Source of the DNA: UBA1479 sp963976055
GTDB lineage: Bacteria; Pseudomonadota; Alphaproteobacteria; Rhodospirillales; Casp-alpha2
Direction: 5' to 3'
NCBI GenBank assembly: GCA_963976055.1
Contig: CAXBJB010000003.1
Coordinates: forward strand, 124,001-188,000
Length of the DNA: 64,000 nucleotides
Shown here: piece by piece, positions 61,148 through 64,000 of the stretch
Position numbering within the stretch: position 1 is the stretch's first letter
Layout of the letters: each line of letters opens with the position of its first letter
Made by a program: the position numbers and the translations under genes
Notes under the pieces: generated by a model
What the model was told of the DNA's origin: nothing
Databases searched by the model: none
Seen by the model: only the letters and a program-made list of their open reading frames with translations

Positions 61148-63198
61148 TGCCCGAACTTCTTCTGGAACTGTTGTCCGAGGAAATCCCCGCCCGCATGCAG
61201 GCGCGGGCGGCCGACGATCTGAAACGTCTGGTCGGCGACGGCCTGAAGGGCGCCGGGCTGTCCTTCACCAATGCGCAGACCTACGTCACGCCGCGCCGCC
61301 TGACCCTGGTCGTCCATGGCCTGCCGGTCAAGCAGGCCGACATTTCCGAGGAACGCCGCGGCCCGCGCGCCGACGCGCCGGAACAGGCCAAGCAGGGCTT
61401 CATGAAGTCCCTGCCCAAGGACACCAAGGTCACGGAACGGGAAACGGAAAAGGGCACCTTCCTGTTCGCCCAGGTCGAACAGGCGGGCGGCAAGACGCGC
61501 CTGATCCTGCCGGGCATCATCCAGGCCGCCCTGCAGGCCCTGCCCTGGCCCAAGTCCATGCGCTGGGGCACGGGCAAGGCGCGTTGGGTGCGGCCGCTGC
61601 ATTCCATCCTGGCGGTCTACGATCAGGAAGGCCTGGAGATGGAATTCGCGGGCATTCAGGCCGGGGTGACGACGCGCGGCCACGCCTTCATGGCGCCGGC
61701 CGGCATCTCGGTGTCCGATTTCGCCGACTACGAAAAGGCGATGAAGGCGGCCAAGGTCGTGATCGACCCGGACGCCCGCAAGCAGACCATCTCTGGCGAC
61801 GCCGCCAGAATGTGCAAGGGCGCCGGCGTGACCCTGAAGGACGACCCGGCCCTGTTGGACGAGGTCGCGGGGCTGGTCGAATGGCCGGTCGTGCTGATGG
61901 GCGACATCGACGCCGAATTCATGGACGTGCCGCCGGAGGTCCTCATCACCTCCATGCGCAAGCACCAGAAATACTTCGCGTGCCTGGACGCCAAGGGCAA
62001 TCTGGCGCCCAAGTTCGTGGTCGTCGCCAACCGGGAAACCGCCGACGGCGGCCGCCAGGTGATTGCGGGTAACGAACGGGTCCTGCGCGCGCGCCTGGCC
62101 GACGCCAAGTTCTTCTGGGACCAGGACCGCAAGACGACGCTGGCGTCCAAGGCGCCGCAGCTGAAGGAACGAGTGTTCCACGCCAAGCTGGGCACGCTGG
62201 ACGAAAAGGTCGACCGCATGCAGGCCCTGGCGGCGGCGCTGTGCGACTACGTGCCCAAGGCCGACCGCGACAAGGTGCGCTCCGCCGCGCGGCTGGCCAA
62301 GGCGGACTTGTCGACCGGTATGGTCGGCGAATTCCCCGACCTGCAGGGCGTCATGGGCGCCTATTACGCCCGCTTTGATGGCGAGAGCGAAGCCGTGGCT
62401 GCCGCCATTTCCGATCACTATTCGCCGCTTGGGCCCTCCGACGCCTGCCCGTCGAAACCGGAAAGCGTGTGCGTGGCGCTCGCCGACAAGATCGACAGCC
62501 TGGTCGGGTTCTGGTCGATCGATGAGAAGCCGACGGGATCGAAGGACCCCTACGCGCTGCGCCGTTCGGCGCTCGGTGTGATTCGCCTGATCATCGAGAA
62601 CAAGCTGCGCCTGCCGCTGCTGAGCGTCTTCGCCCAGTCCCGTGACCTCTACGGCAAGGGCGAGGCCGTGGGGCCGGACCTGATGGCGTTCTTCGCCGAC
62701 CGCCTGAAGGTCCATCTGCGCGAACAGGGCGTGAAGCACGATCATATCGATGCGGTGTTCGCGCTCGGCGGGGAAGACGATCTGGTGCGCCTGCTGGCTC
62801 GGGTTGAGGCATTGGCGGACTTCCTCGGCAGCGACGACGGCGGTAATCTTTTGACCGCCTACCGCCGCGCCGCCAACATCCTGAAGATCGAGGAAAAAAA
62901 GGACGCAACGTCCTATGCGGCGCAGCCCGACGACACGCTTCTGAAGGATGACGCGGAACGGGCGCTCTACAGCGCGCTCAAGGACGCGGCCCCGGTGATC
63001 GCGGAAAAGGTCGCGGCCGAGGATTTCACCGGCGCCATGGCGGCGCTGGCCGGCCTGCGGGCACCCGTCGACGCCTTCTTCGACAAGGTCACCGTCAATA
63101 CGGACGATGCCAAGGTTCGCGAGAACCGCTTGAAACTGCTTTCCATGATCCGGACGGCGCTGGAAGGCGTCGCCGATTTTTCCAAGATTGAGGGATGA
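61147..63198 (+). CDS. glyS: Glycyl-tRNA synthetase beta subunit
   Basis: A 683-residue tRNA-binding subunit. It has MPELLLELLSEEIPARMQ at the N-terminus, LPKSM-like PWPKSMRWG, RKHQKYF in SMRKHQKYFACL, GKLGTLDEKV-like HAKLGTLDEKVDR, and DPYALRRSALGVIRL. A C-terminal anticodon-binding region (about residues 570-683) ends ENRLKLLSMIRTALEGVADF. It follows glyQ with shared bases. Confidence 0.98.
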   Translation: MPELLLELLSEEIPARMQARAADDLKRLVGDGLKGAGLSFTNAQTYVTPRRLTLVVHGLPVKQADISEERRGPRADAPEQAKQGFMKSLPKDTKVTERETEKGTFLFAQVEQAGGKTRLILPGIIQAALQALPWPKSMRWGTGKARWVRPLHSILAVYDQEGLEMEFAGIQAGVTTRGHAFMAPAGISVSDFADYEKAMKAAKVVIDPDARKQTISGDAARMCKGAGVTLKDDPALLDEVAGLVEWPVVLMGDIDAEFMDVPPEVLITSMRKHQKYFACLDAKGNLAPKFVVVANRETADGGRQVIAGNERVLRARLADAKFFWDQDRKTTLASKAPQLKERVFHAKLGTLDEKVDRMQALAAALCDYVPKADRDKVRSAARLAKADLSTGMVGEFPDLQGVMGAYYARFDGESEAVAAAISDHYSPLGPSDACPSKPESVCVALADKIDSLVGFWSIDEKPTGSKDPYALRRSALGVIRLIIENKLRLPLLSVFAQSRDLYGKGEAVGPDLMAFFADRLKVHLREQGVKHDHIDAVFALGGEDDLVRLLARVEALADFLGSDDGGNLLTAYRRAANILKIEEKKDATSYAAQPDDTLLKDDAERALYSALKDAAPVIAEKVAAEDFTGAMAALAGLRAPVDAFFDKVTVNTDDAKVRENRLKLLSMIRTALEGVADFSKIEG

Positions 63199-63247
63199 TC
63201 GTTGTCTTTTTGACCGAAAGGTGGGGTTCCGCCGCGACTGATTAATT

Positions 63248-63354
63248 GGACACAGAGGGCACAGAAGAAACATAGAGAGCGACGAGCGGAAAAGATTATC
63301 GGGCCGGACAAGGTCCTCTGTGTTTTCCGTGAAATCTCTGTGACCTTTGTGTCC
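63248..63354. repeat. Imperfect palindromic intergenic repeat
   Basis: GGACACAGAGG (63248-63258) pairs with CCTTTGTGTCC (63344-63354) with one G-T. Further pairs occur inside, for example CATAGAGAG with CTCTGTG. The whole could fold into a hairpin of about 107 nt. Similar 'ACACAGAGG...CTCTGTGT' elements are common dispersed repeats in intergenic DNA (general knowledge, not checked). It lies between glyS and ppdK. Confidence 0.6.
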
Positions 63355-63424
63355 CATGACTGAGTTGAACCGCAGTACGACGTATATCTGATCTGACTCA
63401 CAGGACGAGTAACGGGAACGAACG

Positions 63425-64000
63425 ATGACACAATGGGTCTACAACTTCGGAAACGGCACCGCCGACGGCGATGCGGGGATGAAGGAACTTCTGGGCGGCA
63501 AGGGTGCCAACCTGGCCGAAATGGCGGGCCTGGGCCTGCCGGTGCCTCCCGGGTTCACCATCACGACCGAGGTCTGCACCTATTACTACGATCACGAAAA
63601 GACCTATCCCGGCGACCTGAAGGACGCCGTCGCGGGGGCGCTTGCCAAGGTCGAACAGGGCCTCGGCCGTAAATTCGGCTCGACGGACAAGCCGCTTCTG
63701 GTCTCCGTCCGCTCCGGTGCCCGCGCCTCCATGCCGGGGATGATGGATACCATCCTGAACCTGGGCCTCAACGACCAGACGGTCGAAGCTTTGGCCAAGG
63801 AAAGCGGCGACGCGCGGTTCGCTTATGACAGCTACCGCCGCTTCATCCAGATGTTTTCCGACGTCGTGCTGGGCGTCGAGCACCACAATTTCGAGGACGT
63901 TCTGGAAGAGCACAAGGACCGCCTGGGCAAGAGCCTGGATACGGAGCTGACCGGCGACGACTGGAAGGCCGTGGTCAAGGATTTCAAGAAGCTGGTGCAA
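63425..64000 (+). CDS. ppdK: Pyruvate, phosphate dikinase (N-terminal part)
   Basis: The first 192 residues of a protein that runs off the right edge. WVYNFGNGTADGD and LLGGKGANLAEMAGLGLPVPPGFTITTE are the conserved nucleotide-domain start of PPDK, and LVSVRSGARASMPGMMDTILNLGL follows. The enzyme interconverts pyruvate, ATP and Pi with PEP, AMP and PPi. Catalytic histidine and PEP-binding domains lie beyond the window. The order glyS-ppdK is common in Rhodospirillales. Confidence 0.97.
   Translation, partial: MTQWVYNFGNGTADGDAGMKELLGGKGANLAEMAGLGLPVPPGFTITTEVCTYYYDHEKTYPGDLKDAVAGALAKVEQGLGRKFGSTDKPLLVSVRSGARASMPGMMDTILNLGLNDQTVEALAKESGDARFAYDSYRRFIQMFSDVVLGVEHHNFEDVLEEHKDRLGKSLDTELTGDDWKAVVKDFKKLVQ

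Noticed and set aside
60994..63357. Minus-strand frame of 787 codons antisense to glyS
   Set aside because: Shadow of glyS that also runs into an intergenic palindrome; no motif.

Overview
This is a 64 kb, high-GC chromosomal stretch from an alphaproteobacterium, most likely of the Rhodospirillales. The assignment is an inference. It rests on the alphaproteobacterial order of the division and cell-wall (dcw) cluster, an FtsZ with a very long C-terminal linker, a split F-type ATPase with both b and b' genes, the mutY / DUF721 / dsbA-like / smc arrangement, a DUF2336 protein, TAXI-type TRAP transporters and glyQS followed by ppdK. No insertion sequence, prophage, integrase or CRISPR array was seen.

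Layout. Positions 1-1211 hold the 3' end of a cell-wall amidase, a nested palindromic repeat, the RNase P RNA gene and a regulatory region with a 10-bp-phased array of MraZ-box half-sites. Positions 1212-20066 are a nearly gapless dcw operon (mraZ-rsmH-ftsL-ftsI-murE-murF-mraY-murD-ftsW-murG-murC-murB-ddl-ftsQ-ftsA-ftsZ) with many ATGA start/stop overlaps. It ends at a terminator and is followed by lpxC, bamD, recN and ligA. Positions 26970-30154 are a polyamine operon (PLP decarboxylase, deoxyhypusine-synthase-like enzyme, agmatinase family) behind a structured leader. Positions 30289-37664, minus strand, carry DUF721, a DsbA-like protein, smc and the ATP synthase F0 genes. Positions 37819-41304 hold mutY, a GNAT protein, apt and a class III aminotransferase.

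Positions 41350-48085 form an accessory-looking TRAP-TAXI locus: three paralogous periplasmic binding proteins, one fused permease and one UspA-type protein. Positions 48122-53054 are a mosaic: cytochrome c, a DUF2336 protein, a membrane-anchored DctP/TakP-like binding protein without its permease, a 34-codon-class small membrane protein behind a perfect FNR box, a lipoprotein and a small secreted protein. Positions 53174-64000 hold tRNA-Pro(CGG), a CYTH-CHAD / ParA-like / HTH gene trio, polyprenyl diphosphate synthase, a DUF2007 protein, a methyltransferase, an S49 peptidase with a membrane partner, glyQS and the start of ppdK.

The most interesting unexplained items are: (1) the CYTH-CHAD / ParA / HTH operon, a candidate polyphosphate-granule positioning system; (2) the FNR-controlled small-protein gene with its own terminator; (3) the three TAXI proteins, which differ in predicted disulfides, served by one permease; (4) the structured leader before the polyamine operon; and (5) the long phased MraZ-box array. 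All calls come from reading the sequence and translations. No database search was possible.
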